Origin: Embleya hyalina
GTDB taxonomy: Bacteria > Actinomycetota > Actinomycetes > Streptomycetales > Streptomycetaceae
Length of the DNA stretch: 64,000 nucleotides
NCBI RefSeq assembly: GCF_003967355.1
Contig: NZ_BIFH01000054.1
Coordinates: 31,784 to 95,783 of the forward strand
Direction of reading: 5' to 3'
Every line of letters starts with the position of its first letter. Positions within the stretch are counted from its first letter, which is position 1. The position numbers were made by a program, and so were the translations under genes. The notes under the pieces are model-generated. The model saw only the letters and a list, made by a program, of their open reading frames with translations, was not told the DNA's origin and did not search any database. Below are positions 25,971 to 35,119 of this stretch, in pieces.

Positions 25971-26396
25971 ATGCCGCACCCGCCGATCGCAGATCTGCGA
26001 AGCGCGTTCACCGCCTCCGCCAAACCCGGCAGCCAGGACTGGCCCAGCCTCGCCGACTTCACCGTGTTCGCCGCCGCCGGGCGCACCTGCGGCCGGGCCC
26101 CGCTGATCGGTCTGCCCGGCTGGACCTGCGACGACGCCGCGCGGGTCCTGGCCCTGGCCGAACTGGCGGCGCGTACGCCCCACCACGATCTGTCCGCACA
26201 CCTGCGCACCCTGTACTGGCGCGGCGACGCGCACGAACGCCGGGCCGTGCTGCGCGCGTTGCCCTACCTCGGGGTCACCGGGCACGACCCGGCACTGGCC
26301 ACCTCCCTGGTCGCCGACGCCCTCCGCACCGGTGACCCCCACCTGATCGCGGCGGCCCGCTTCGCGGGGACGGAGGACGTCACCGAGCCCGGATAG
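25971..26396 (+). CDS. EboA-like protein, apparently C-terminally short
   Basis: A 141-residue protein from ATG 25971, eight bases after GGGAGG. It is helical, and HERRAVLRALPYLGVTGHD with the preceding LYWRGDAH resembles the conserved middle of EboA proteins, which accompany the eboABCDEF genes for transport or assembly of membrane-associated products. EboA is usually over 200 residues; here the protein stops soon after that motif and no other ebo gene is adjacent. It may be a shortened remnant or a distinct orphan. The assignment is tentative. Confidence 0.55.
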   Translation: MPHPPIADLRSAFTASAKPGSQDWPSLADFTVFAAAGRTCGRAPLIGLPGWTCDDAARVLALAELAARTPHHDLSAHLRTLYWRGDAHERRAVLRALPYLGVTGHDPALATSLVADALRTGDPHLIAAARFAGTEDVTEPG

Positions 26397-26460
26397 CCGG
26401 CGGCGTTGCCCGACCCGGCCCGGTGTGGTCGCCCGGGTCGGGGCGGGCGCGGGACGCCGC

Positions 26461-26793
26461 CTACCATCCGCCGTGCCGCCGGGCGTGGAGTTCGGCCGCC
26501 GCGTGCCACCAGCGCGGCGGCGACGCACCGGTGACCTCGGCGGACGGCTGATCGGGATGCAGGCCGAGCCGGCGCAGCGCCTCGGGAGGTACGCGGATGA
26601 CGTACCAGCACTGCCGACCACCGTCGGGATCGGCGCCGCACACCAGCCCGATGTGGATCTCCTCGTCGGCGAAGGGCATCCAGTCGATGCCGCGTTCACG
26701 CAGTCAAGCGCGCACGGCCGCCGCCGGTCGGAGGCAGCCCCGCAGGTTCCGATACACCGTGATCGTCAACCACCCGTCACCAGGTCTCTCCAT
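26461..26793 (-). pseudogene. Small gene interrupted by an in-frame TGA
   Basis: From ATG 26793 the minus strand encodes MERPGDGWLTITVYRNLRGC and a short basic run, then TGA (26704-26706), then in the same frame LRERGIDWMPFADEEIHIGL and onward to the stop at 26461. Both sides look like one continuous 110-residue protein, and CGA to TGA is a single transition. The second part also has its own ATG at 26679, so a 72-residue product could still be made. No recoding signal is apparent. The family is not recognised; a small regulatory or immunity-type protein is possible. A sequencing error is an alternative. Confidence 0.5.
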
Positions 26794-27010
26794 GGTGACG
26801 ATGATGCCGGCCGGTCCGGGGGAGCGTCCCGAATCCGGCCGCATCGGCGATCGAGCGGATCCGCGCGCCGGCCGGCTCGGGCGGCGAACTCGTCGTGCGC
26901 GGTCGCGAACACGGGTCCGACCGGACCCGTACGTGTGGCGGCTGCCGGGGTGGTGGGGCGCGGTAGATTCGATCGGATTCGATCACGAACCGATGGGTGA
27001 GGGAGTACGC

Positions 27011-27589
27011 ATGGCCTCGATCCACCGCACCACCATGACGCCCGGAAAACTGGAACTGCTCGCCGACTGGCTGCCCCGGCAGGGTTGGTACGCGGGCGGG
27101 GCCGAAGCGCCGGAGCCGATCAGGGCCGGCGGATTCCGGCTGGACGACCCGGCGGGCGAGGTCGGGATCGAGTTCATGATCGTGGTGGACGCCGGCGGCC
27201 CGGAGCCGGTCGCGTATCTCGTGCCCATGGCCTATCGCGGCGCGGCGCCGGCCGACGCCCCCGACGACGCGCTGATCGGTACCTCCGAGCATGGCGTGCT
27301 CGGTACCCGGTGGATCTACGACGGCCTGCGGGACCCGGTGGTGATGGGGCAGTTGCACGCGGTCCTGCGCGGCGAGGCGACGCCCCAGAGCCAGAGCGAG
27401 AGCGACACCCCGGACCCGACCGTGACGGTGCACGGCGGCGGCGCGGCCGGTGTGCTCGACGTTCGGGTGAACCGGGTCCTGCGACCCGTCGAGGCCGAGG
27501 ACGGGCCGTCGGGCAGCCTGGTCGCCGGCTGGACCCGGCCGGACGGGACGGCCGTGCGGGGAGTGCTCGCGACCTTCGCGTCGCGGTAG
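27011..27589 (+). CDS. Stand-alone maltokinase N-terminal cap-like domain protein
   Basis: A 192-residue protein from ATG 27011, five bases after GGGAG. It corresponds to the N-terminal cap of bacterial maltokinases: GWYAGG near the start, YLVPMAYRGA in the middle and ALIGTSEHGVLGTRWIYDG, a strongly conserved cap segment, then the DPVVMGQLHA helix. The kinase (phosphotransferase) domain is absent. Proteins of this kind occur alone in actinobacteria without known function. It may regulate or bind a sugar phosphate enzyme; no trehalose or glycogen gene is adjacent. Confidence 0.8.
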   Translation: MASIHRTTMTPGKLELLADWLPRQGWYAGGAEAPEPIRAGGFRLDDPAGEVGIEFMIVVDAGGPEPVAYLVPMAYRGAAPADAPDDALIGTSEHGVLGTRWIYDGLRDPVVMGQLHAVLRGEATPQSQSESDTPDPTVTVHGGGAAGVLDVRVNRVLRPVEAEDGPSGSLVAGWTRPDGTAVRGVLATFASR

Positions 27590-27715
27590 CCGCGCGCCGA
27601 GCCCGGCGCGCGGCACGGGACGATTGGCCCACGGCGTGCGACCACGAGGTGCGGCGGCACCGACCCGGTCGGTGCCGCCGAATCGGGTCGGTACCGCCGC
27701 ACCGGCGGCCGGTGC

Positions 27716-29941
27716 CTACGGGGAAAGCTCGGCCAGGGAGTCCGACCACGCCGCGCACAGATCGTCCGCCAACCCGGCCGGGAGACACGTGTCGACCAGC
27801 GCCGTGATGTGCATCGTGTCGTCGAAGGAGCCCAGGAAGACGCCGATCGGGGCGCTCCGCGGCACCCCGCCGAGAGGGATCGCGTCGAACACGGGGGAGC
27901 CGCGGAAGGCGTACGAGTGGCGGGGCCAGTGGTGCACGGAGCCGGCGGCCAGGTCGATCTGCCAGGGGGACACGGCGGTACGGAAGCCCCAACGGTCGAC
28001 GGGCGGGGCCTTGTCCTCGGCGACCAGGTGCAGGCGACGGATCGGGTCGGCCTGATCGCACGGCAGGCGTACCCGGGCCGGCCGGGCGTGGTTGCCCGGC
28101 TCCGGCGCGCCCAACGTGCCGGACGGGGACGGCACCAGCGCCCAGACCGGCCGCACGCCGCGCCGCCACGGTACGCCCGGGCAGGTGCGCAGCGCGCCCG
28201 CGAGCGCGGCGAGGAAGACGTCGTGCGGGCCGACCCCGCGACCGTGCCGCGACGCCGCGTGCAGGCGTTCCGGATCCAGGTCCAGCCAGGCCATCCGCCG
28301 CGTGCCGGTCGCCCCACGGGTCGCGAACGGCCGGGTGGACGGCGGCGACAGGCGGCGCACGTGGCCGCGGACGCCGAGCACGGCGGGCCCGAGCGGGGTC
28401 ACCGCCGCCGCCTCGATCGGCTCCACCCCGAACAGCCGCCGGGCCACCTCGACCACCGACGCGTCGTCGAGCAGCGCGTGGTGCGCCTTGAACACCACCG
28501 CCCACTCGTCGCCCGCGTAGCCGTGCACGAGCCGCGCCTCCCACGCCGGACGGTCCCGGGGCAGCCGATCCGCCAACGACGCGTCGACCGCCGCGCCCAG
28601 CCGTCCCGGGCCGACCGGATACACGTGCACATGCCGATCCGGGTGCACCGGCCCGCGCCGCCGATGCGTGCCGTCGGAGCGGTAGGCCAGGACCGGCACC
28701 CGCCACAACCGGGCCGCCACCGCCTGACGCAGGTCCGCCACGGTCGGCGCCAGGCCGCGAAAGCGCAGTACGGCGCCGAGTTCGACCGATCCGGCCCGGT
28801 CGCCCCGCCCGGGATCGCGATACGCCCGCTCCAACGCGGTGTCGCGCCGCCCGCCGCGCCCCGGCCGGACACAGTCCACCAGGTAGTCCCGATCCACCGC
28901 GGTCGCCGACCTCGGCTCGCCGAGCAACGCCCGTACCCCCGAGTCGTCATAGCCCCGACGGTGCGTCAGATACGGCGTGCACGCCGCGTGCGCCTCCGCG
29001 AGCCGTTCCACGCCGGTCGGCCGCGCGGGCGGCTCGTCGACGAACCGCAGGCGCACCGGCAGGAATTCGGCCAGCACCTCGCGGACCACCTCGACCGGGA
29101 CGTCGTGCGGATGCCGTACGTGGTAGGTGTCCACCCCGCCGGAGCCGGTCAGATCGGCCAACCGGGTCATCACCCGCGCCGCCTCGTGCACCGGCATGAA
29201 GTTGAGCCGGCCGTCCGGCGCCGCCGGTAACCGCAACACCGGCCGCATCCGCCCCGGCAGCCGCGCCGCCCAGCCGAACGCCGCACACCCGCCGGTCGCC
29301 TCGGCTCGCTCCACCACGTGCCGCAGCGAGTTCGCCGGCACCCCGGGACGATCCGAGACCAGCGTGGTCGGCCGCAGGATCAACGCCGAACGCCCCAGCC
29401 GCGCCGCCCAGTCCCGGACCAGCGTCTCCGCCTCGTACTGGGCCCGCTCGTAGTCGTTCTCGAAACCCGCCGAGTCGTCGGCCGGTTGCTCCTTGATCGT
29501 GCCGTCGCGACGGGCACCCGCGACGTAGGCGGTGCCGATGTGCAACACGCGCGGTCGCCGCCGACCCGCCTCGGCCAACTGGAGGAGGTGGCGGGTGCCT
29601 TCGACCGTGTCGCGCCGCAACTCCGCCGGCGCGGCGTCGGGTCGGCGGTCGCCCGCGCAGTGCCAGATCACGTCGATCGAGTCGGCCAACGAGGTGAACT
29701 CGGGCCCGGCCAGGCCCAGTCGCGGCAACGTCGGATCGGTTTCGACGATCCGCAGCCGCTCGGGCAGTCGCCGTACCAACTCGTCGGGAGCGGCGGTGAC
29801 TTCCAGAAACGCCCGGATCCGGTCGAGGGCGCCGCGCGAACCCGCGTAGGACAGGACGGTGATCGTACGGTGGCGGTCCAGCAGTTCGCGGAGCAGATGG
29901 AGACCGAGGAATCCGGTGGCTCCGGTGATGGCGACGCGCAT
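27716..29941 (-). CDS. Fusion: thioester-reductase-type SDR plus WS/DGAT-like acyltransferase
   Basis: A 741-residue two-part protein. Residues 1-360 form an extended SDR of the thioester-reductase/male-sterility type with TGATGFLG at 6-13. The usual YxxxK is Y164-E-R-A-Q168, so the catalytic lysine is missing. Residues about 385-741 resemble wax-ester synthase/diacylglycerol acyltransferases: HHALLDD (HH 487-488, D492) stands for HHxxxDG, followed by GPHDVFLAALAGALR and GNHARPARVRLP segments. A plausible role is coupling fatty-acyl reduction to esterification, making a wax-like lipid, but the altered reductase site makes this uncertain. Start ATG 29941 follows AAGGAG. Confidence 0.78.
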   Translation of the reverse strand: MRVAITGATGFLGLHLLRELLDRHRTITVLSYAGSRGALDRIRAFLEVTAAPDELVRRLPERLRIVETDPTLPRLGLAGPEFTSLADSIDVIWHCAGDRRPDAAPAELRRDTVEGTRHLLQLAEAGRRRPRVLHIGTAYVAGARRDGTIKEQPADDSAGFENDYERAQYEAETLVRDWAARLGRSALILRPTTLVSDRPGVPANSLRHVVERAEATGGCAAFGWAARLPGRMRPVLRLPAAPDGRLNFMPVHEAARVMTRLADLTGSGGVDTYHVRHPHDVPVEVVREVLAEFLPVRLRFVDEPPARPTGVERLAEAHAACTPYLTHRRGYDDSGVRALLGEPRSATAVDRDYLVDCVRPGRGGRRDTALERAYRDPGRGDRAGSVELGAVLRFRGLAPTVADLRQAVAARLWRVPVLAYRSDGTHRRRGPVHPDRHVHVYPVGPGRLGAAVDASLADRLPRDRPAWEARLVHGYAGDEWAVVFKAHHALLDDASVVEVARRLFGVEPIEAAAVTPLGPAVLGVRGHVRRLSPPSTRPFATRGATGTRRMAWLDLDPERLHAASRHGRGVGPHDVFLAALAGALRTCPGVPWRRGVRPVWALVPSPSGTLGAPEPGNHARPARVRLPCDQADPIRRLHLVAEDKAPPVDRWGFRTAVSPWQIDLAAGSVHHWPRHSYAFRGSPVFDAIPLGGVPRSAPIGVFLGSFDDTMHITALVDTCLPAGLADDLCAAWSDSLAELSP

Positions 29942-30457
29942 GGCTCAGCCAACTCCTTGCAGGTGTTCACAAGCGGCCTGACGGGACGTCACGTCGACGG
30001 TCTCGACGCGCGGCGAGTCGGGCCCGATGGCGCGCTGCGCCGGGGCATGCGTGGTCAATGTCTTCCCTGGGACGAGTGGGTTTCGTCAGGACGCTAGTCG
30101 CCGTACGACCATCACCCACGCGGTATTGGGCCAACCGATGCCGGTGTCACCCGATCGGGTTCACGATCGGCGGGATGGAGCGCTCGACGACGCGACGGCC
30201 GGTCGCCGGGCGGTCCGGGGCGGGGCCGTCGCGTCCCGTGTCCGGTTGCCTCGGTCGGGTGGCCGGTCCGGTGCCGCTCCGGCCGAGGTGCCGGCCGGAA
30301 ACCAACGATTGTGCCCTGCCCGGTGGGTTGGCGCCCCCGAAAGAAGCTTTCTTGACTGTTCGCGCCCGGTGGCGCGGTCGTCGGGTACTACGGTCTGAAG
30401 CGAGACGAGGGCCCCGGGCCCGGCCCGGGACGCGTCACGACCAGGGGGCATACGCAG
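29942..30457. other. Divergent intergenic region, about 515 bp
   Basis: This gap separates the fusion gene (leftwards) and the MEDS-STAS gene (rightwards) and must hold both promoters. AAAGAAGCTTTCTTGACT around 30342-30357 is AT-rich against a GC-rich background and contains a TTGACT hexamer that could be a -35 element for the rightward gene. No reading frame here has protein-like composition, and I see no RNA gene. Confidence 0.45.
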
Positions 30458-31366
30458 ATGGACACTTCCCAGGCCGGGGCCACGGTGGCTGCGGTGGGAG
30501 CGATGGAGTACGGCAGCCATTGCTGTTTCGTGTCGGCCGACGAGGACGTCACGCGGCTCGCGGTGCACAGCTACATCAGGGACGGGCTGTCCGCCGAGGA
30601 CCGGGTGTTGTGCCTGCTCGGCAGGCGCGACCGGGCCTGGCTGATGAGTGCTCTGTCCGAAGGACCCACCCGACCCGACGACCGCGAGGCCGACGGCTCG
30701 CTCGTGGTCGTCGATGTCGGCCGAACGCCGTTATGGGACGGCGAGTTCACGCCCGAGGGGATGGCCGAGACGTTCTTCGCGGCGGTGGATCAGGCACTCG
30801 CCGACGGCTTTCGCGGCCTGCGCGTATGCGGCGACATGACCTGGGGTCGGGCCGGCGGCGTCGAACACGCGGACCTGCTCGAATTCGAACGCCTCGCCGG
30901 CCTCGGCCTGCCGAGTCGCCGGGCGATGGGCATTTGCCTGTACGATCCGCGCGAGTTCAGTTCGGTACAGATCGACGCCCAGGAACGGCTGCACCCGCTC
31001 GTCGCCGGCACCGGCCGCGCGCGTCCGCCCACGCTCCAGGTCACCGACACCACCAAGGGGTTGCGCCTGGTCGGCGAGGCCGACGTGGGTACCCGGGACC
31101 TGCTGGAGGACGCGCTGCGGCGCGCGATGGCCCACTCGGGCCGGGACCTGGTCGTCGACCTGTCCGCGCTGGAGTTCGCCGACCTCGGCACGATGGAATC
31201 GTTGTATCGGGCCGCCACCGCCCTCGGCCCGGACCGGCACCTGGTCCTGCGCGCCGCGGGTCCGGCGGTCCGCAAGGTGGTCGACCTGCTCGGGTGGAGC
31301 GGGGCCGGCGGCCTGATCGTGGACGAGGACCGACCTTCCGGGGAGTGTAGTGGGGGAGCGCAGTGA
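30458..31366 (+). CDS. MEDS-domain plus STAS anti-sigma-factor antagonist
   Basis: A 302-residue protein. Residues 15-195 form a MEDS/DcmR-type sensory domain: GSHCCFVSADEDVTRLAVHSYIRDGL at the start and GVEHADLLEFERLAG with YDPREFSSVQ near its end. Residues 205-295 form a STAS domain with VDLSALEFADLGTMESLYRA, where the serine or threonine usually phosphorylated is replaced around TMES. In the partner-switching scheme the STAS part binds an anti-sigma kinase. The next gene, overlapping by 4 bases, encodes such a kinase-like protein, so the pair is a probable signalling module. Confidence 0.82.
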   Translation: MDTSQAGATVAAVGAMEYGSHCCFVSADEDVTRLAVHSYIRDGLSAEDRVLCLLGRRDRAWLMSALSEGPTRPDDREADGSLVVVDVGRTPLWDGEFTPEGMAETFFAAVDQALADGFRGLRVCGDMTWGRAGGVEHADLLEFERLAGLGLPSRRAMGICLYDPREFSSVQIDAQERLHPLVAGTGRARPPTLQVTDTTKGLRLVGEADVGTRDLLEDALRRAMAHSGRDLVVDLSALEFADLGTMESLYRAATALGPDRHLVLRAAGPAVRKVVDLLGWSGAGGLIVDEDRPSGECSGGAQ

Positions 31367-31890
31367 CCGGCCCGAACCGTGATCGCGCCCACGCCCGCGC
31401 GCGGATCGGTGCCGGACCGGTGGAGGTACTGCCGTTCGGCGCGTCCGACCTGTGCCTGGTCCGCGCCGTGGTGCGCCGGCACGCCGACGCCGTCGGCCTG
31501 GGCGACGACCGCCCCGACTGCCTGGTGCTCGCGGTACACGAGATCGCCGCGTGCGCCGTCACCCCGGACTCCCGGCCCGCGCTGCTGCGTTGTGTGCCCG
31601 GGGCGGGCCGGGTGGTCTGCGAGATCCACGCGGCCGGTGACGAAGGGGGCGGGGCGAACGGCGGCCGTGCCGAGGGTGGTTGCCGTCGACGCGCGTTTCC
31701 TCGGCTGACCGACAAGCAGGAGACGCCGGGACGCGGACTGTGGATAGCGCGGGCGCTGTGCGACGAGGTCGAGGTGGCGGAGTGCGCCGAGGGCGTGGTG
31801 GTGCGGATGACGATGCATCTGACCGGGTCGACGGGGGTGGTCCCGACCGAGCTTGCCGGGCGCTCGGAGACGGAGGGTGAGCTGCGCTGA
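31363..31890 (+). CDS. RsbW-like ATPase-fold anti-sigma protein with altered N-box
   Basis: A 175-residue GHKL-type protein overlapping the STAS gene by ATGA-style coupling. The G2-like GRGLWIARALCDEVEV segment and the flanking strand are present. The N-box, normally ExxxNA with the Mg-binding Asn, reads EIAACAV (near residue 60), so the asparagine is missing. Such proteins bind STAS antagonists and sigma factors; without the Asn it may bind nucleotide poorly and act only as a scaffold. No cognate sigma gene is adjacent. Confidence 0.75.
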   Translation: MTGPNRDRAHARARIGAGPVEVLPFGASDLCLVRAVVRRHADAVGLGDDRPDCLVLAVHEIAACAVTPDSRPALLRCVPGAGRVVCEIHAAGDEGGGANGGRAEGGCRRRAFPRLTDKQETPGRGLWIARALCDEVEVAECAEGVVVRMTMHLTGSTGVVPTELAGRSETEGELR

Positions 31891-32002
31891 TCGGGCCGCC
31901 GCCGGGTGCCGTCGGCTGCCGTCGTGAACGACCGTGACTCGTGCAGGGGTTCCCGGTCGCAAACGGCTTGGCCCGCGCCGTGGGGTGTGACACGGTCGGC
32001 CG

Positions 32003-33451
32003 ATGATCGACGAACACGCGTGCGTGCGGGCGGTGGCGTCGGGGGCCGCGGCGCGCTTCGGGCCGGAGCGGGCGGCGATCTTCGACGCGGTACGGGCCGA
32101 TCGGGACGGCTCGACGGCCCGCCTGCTGCTGGGTCTTGCCGACACGGGCCCGGTGGACGCCCGCCTGCGGGCGATCGAACTGCTGCGTGATCTGGTGCTT
32201 TTCGGGCAGACCTGGCCGGCGGTGGCGGAGCGCGCGTGGTCGTGGCTGACCGATGCCGAGCCGGCCGTCCGGGTCGCGGCGGCCCGGCTGTTCGTGGCGA
32301 CGGCCGAGGTCGGGACCGTGGCGGCCTGGTTGCCGGAGGCGGCGGATCCGGACGTGCGGGTGGCGGGCACGATCGCGCTGCTCGGTCGTGGGCGGGAGTT
32401 CGACGACTCGGCCATGATCCTGACCGAGGACGCCGATCCGGCGGTGCGGGTGACGGCGGCGCTGGTCCTGCTCGGGGACCGGGACCTTCCCTGGGCCTGG
32501 CGGCGGGCGCTGTGCGCGGCGATCCTGGCGGATCTCGGGGACGCGGTAAGGCGGTTGCGGCGCGATGGTGGGCCGATGGACGTGCGGGTGGGCTCGGTGT
32601 GGGCCTGGCGGCTGCTCGGGGACGCGGAGGAGTGCCACCGGATCGTCCGGTCGTTGTCGGCCGCCGAGGAGCGGGACGGGCGGTGGGTCGGCGTGGACAT
32701 GGCGGCGACGGCGATCAGGCTGTGGCGTACCGGGCCGACGGAACTGCTGCCGGCGTTGGCGGGGGTGGCCGAGGAGGCCGACGCCGCCGCCGACGACGCG
32801 CTGCGTACCGAGAGCCTGCGGGTGTTGCGTCTGTCGCGCGACATGTGGCGGGCGGCCGCCGGGCATTGGGTCGGGAGGAGCGACGGCGTGGAGCGGCGAC
32901 TGGCGGACGAACTGGGGTCGCCGGGCGCGCTGTTGCCGCTTTCCGACCTCGCGGCGGTCTTCGCGGCACGGCGACTGCCCGACGGCCGCGCCGAGGCCGA
33001 CGCCTGGCTCGCCGAACAGCCCGTCGAGCCCGACTCGTCCGAGCGCCGGGTCGCGCGCACGCTGATGGGGCTGGTCGCGCACGGCGGGTTGACCGAGCGT
33101 CAGGCCCGGCAGGCGATGTGCCTGTTCGAGCGGGAGGGGCCGCGCAAGTACGAGGTCGCGGGCGTGCTGTGGCGGCATCTGGGGCCCACCGACGCCGAGT
33201 TCACCGCGCGCCTGGTCATCGAGATGTCGGCGGTGGCGGGGGATCAGTACGTCGGCGAACTCGCCCTCCGGGTCCTGGCCGACATGGGCGGACACGCCGC
33301 CGGTGCGCTGCCGCGCCTGACCGCGTTGATCGACGACCACGCCCGGCTGCCCGCCCATGTCGGCGACGACGAGGCCGAGATCGCCTTCGACGAGACGCGC
33401 CGGGCACAACTGGTCGGTGTACGTGATCGGATCGCGACCGCCATCCCGTAG
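32003..33451 (+). CDS. HEAT-repeat protein
   Basis: A 482-residue, almost all-helical soluble protein. Repeated pairs of helices with the pattern D-ADPAVRVxAALVLL (for example DAEPAVRVAAARLFVA, EDADPAVRVTAALVLLGD) identify HEAT-type repeats over most of the length. HEAT solenoids are protein- or RNA-binding scaffolds. It starts at ATG 32003 after an intergenic of 110 bases following the anti-sigma gene and may belong to the same group functionally. No catalytic motif is seen. Confidence 0.8.
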   Translation: MIDEHACVRAVASGAAARFGPERAAIFDAVRADRDGSTARLLLGLADTGPVDARLRAIELLRDLVLFGQTWPAVAERAWSWLTDAEPAVRVAAARLFVATAEVGTVAAWLPEAADPDVRVAGTIALLGRGREFDDSAMILTEDADPAVRVTAALVLLGDRDLPWAWRRALCAAILADLGDAVRRLRRDGGPMDVRVGSVWAWRLLGDAEECHRIVRSLSAAEERDGRWVGVDMAATAIRLWRTGPTELLPALAGVAEEADAAADDALRTESLRVLRLSRDMWRAAAGHWVGRSDGVERRLADELGSPGALLPLSDLAAVFAARRLPDGRAEADAWLAEQPVEPDSSERRVARTLMGLVAHGGLTERQARQAMCLFEREGPRKYEVAGVLWRHLGPTDAEFTARLVIEMSAVAGDQYVGELALRVLADMGGHAAGALPRLTALIDDHARLPAHVGDDEAEIAFDETRRAQLVGVRDRIATAIP

Positions 33452-33518
33452 GGTCCTTCCGGGTCCGGCCCGGTCCGGACGCCTGTGCGAAGTCGGACGT
33501 GAACCAAGGGAGATGGGC

Positions 33519-34661
33519 ATGCCGATAGGTCGGGTCGCAGTGGTCGGCGGAAGCATCACGGGCTGCGCCTTCGCGCTCGCGGCGGCACGCGCCGGGGCCG
33601 AGGTCACCGTGTACGAGCGCACCACCGGCGAACTCGCCGACCGGGGAGTGGGTATCGCGCTGCACGAGGACCGCTACGTCGAACTGGTCGCCGCCGGCTA
33701 CCTCGACGACACCACGCCCTGGCGCAAGGTGAGCGGGCGCACCTGGCTGCTCGACGACGGCGAGTCGGAACGCGGGCGACTGTTGTGGGACCAGCCCGCC
33801 GCGTTCCGGATGTACAACTGGGGCCAGCTGTGGGCCGGACTGCGCCGCCGGGTGCCGGCCGAGGTCGACTATCGCGGCGGTACGCCGGTCACCGTAGGTA
33901 CGGACGGCGAGATACACCTGCCCGACGGTACGACCGAGCGCTACGACGTGGTGGTGGGCGCGGACGGCTACGGCTCGGCGGTGCGCACGGCGGTGTTCCC
34001 GCAGGTCCAACCCCGGTACGCCGGTTATGCGATGTGGCGCGGCAGTTGCGCCTGGGACCACGAGCCGATCGACAACCTGATCTCGATCTGCATCCCGAAC
34101 GGCCAGGGCGTGATGTACCGGATCCCGAGCAGTGGGGGAGACCGGATCTCGTGGGGGCTGTACAGCTCGGTGGGCGGGACGGCCGACCCGCGTCCGGCGT
34201 TGTTGGCGTTGGCCCGCAAGTACTTTCCGCCGTTCTGGGCCGACCTGGTCACCTCGACGCCCGAGAGCGACACGCTGATCCAGCCGATCAACGACCTCGT
34301 GGTGGACCGCTTCACGAGCGGACGCATGCTGGTCGCCGGGGACGCGGCGGCGATCGCCCGGCCGCATGTGGCCAGTGGTGCGGTCAAGGGCATCCAGGAC
34401 GCGGTGGCCTTCGAGGCCGCGTGTCGGGAGGTGGGGCCGGCCGGTTCGTGGGACGACGTGTTGGCACGCTATGAGGCCGAGCGCTACCCGGCGGGCGCGG
34501 ACCTGGTGCGGGTCGCCCGCTCGATGGGCTACGCGATGGTCGAGGACACCCCGGACTGGGCCACGATGACCCCCGAACGCATGGTCGACTGGTGGGCGGC
34601 CCAGCATGCCGACGACGGCTTCGGCGGCCACGCGCTGGGGGCGGCGATCGGCGCGCGGTAG
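33519..34661 (+). CDS. FAD-dependent monooxygenase
   Basis: A 380-residue flavoprotein of the aromatic-hydroxylase class. GGSITGCAFALAAARAGAEVTVYER (GxGxxG-like, G at 10-15) binds the FAD ADP, DVVVGADGYGSAVR is the DG motif, and MLVAGDAAAIARPHVASGA is the GD motif binding ribityl-flavin. The chosen ATG 33519 lies 8 bases after AAGGG; ATG 33513 is too close to it. It would use NAD(P)H and O2 to hydroxylate or epoxidise an unknown substrate. Single gene between the HEAT protein and a convergent VOC gene. Confidence 0.9.
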   Translation: MPIGRVAVVGGSITGCAFALAAARAGAEVTVYERTTGELADRGVGIALHEDRYVELVAAGYLDDTTPWRKVSGRTWLLDDGESERGRLLWDQPAAFRMYNWGQLWAGLRRRVPAEVDYRGGTPVTVGTDGEIHLPDGTTERYDVVVGADGYGSAVRTAVFPQVQPRYAGYAMWRGSCAWDHEPIDNLISICIPNGQGVMYRIPSSGGDRISWGLYSSVGGTADPRPALLALARKYFPPFWADLVTSTPESDTLIQPINDLVVDRFTSGRMLVAGDAAAIARPHVASGAVKGIQDAVAFEAACREVGPAGSWDDVLARYEAERYPAGADLVRVARSMGYAMVEDTPDWATMTPERMVDWWAAQHADDGFGGHALGAAIGAR

Positions 34662-34680
34662 GCCCGCGCTTGCGTCCGGG

Positions 34681-35055
34681 TCAGGTCGGCTCGGCGATGT
34701 GCATGTTGATGTTGAGGACCCTGCCGTTGGGGTCGCGGACGAAGAAGCGCCGCACGCCCCAGGGCTCGTTCGTGATCGGGTACACGATCTCGTAGCCCCG
34801 CTCGCGCGCCTGCGCGTAGGCCGCGTCGACGTCCTCGACCTCGATGGACATCGCCGTGCGGCCGGACTGCGCGTCCCAGTCGCACTCGTCGGGGACGACC
34901 ACCATCACCTGGGCGGTGGGGTTGCTCGGCGAGCGGAACATCAGGAACCCGGGCTCGTCCATGCCGGCCTCGAAGCCGAGGAAGTCCTGGTAGAACTCCC
35001 GACTGGGGCCGAGATCGGTGGCGATGACACTGGGTACGACGCGGCGGATCCTCAT
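34681..35055 (-). CDS. VOC-family protein
   Basis: A 124-residue VOC/glyoxalase-like protein. The first strand IRRVVPSVIATDLGPSREFY and the C-terminal FFVRDPNGRVLNINMHI are the paired module ends, and a SIEVEDVDAAYAQARERGY helix marks the second half. The usual metal-binding His/Glu residues are partly replaced, so it may bind rather than catalyse. Convergent with the monooxygenase gene (20 bases between stops). Confidence 0.8.
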   Translation of the reverse strand: MRIRRVVPSVIATDLGPSREFYQDFLGFEAGMDEPGFLMFRSPSNPTAQVMVVVPDECDWDAQSGRTAMSIEVEDVDAAYAQARERGYEIVYPITNEPWGVRRFFVRDPNGRVLNINMHIAEPT

Positions 35056-35119
35056 GCGGCCAGGGTAGATGTGACCGCCGACATCGCCCGTGCAGGCGGG
35101 CGATGTCGGCGCGCCCGGG

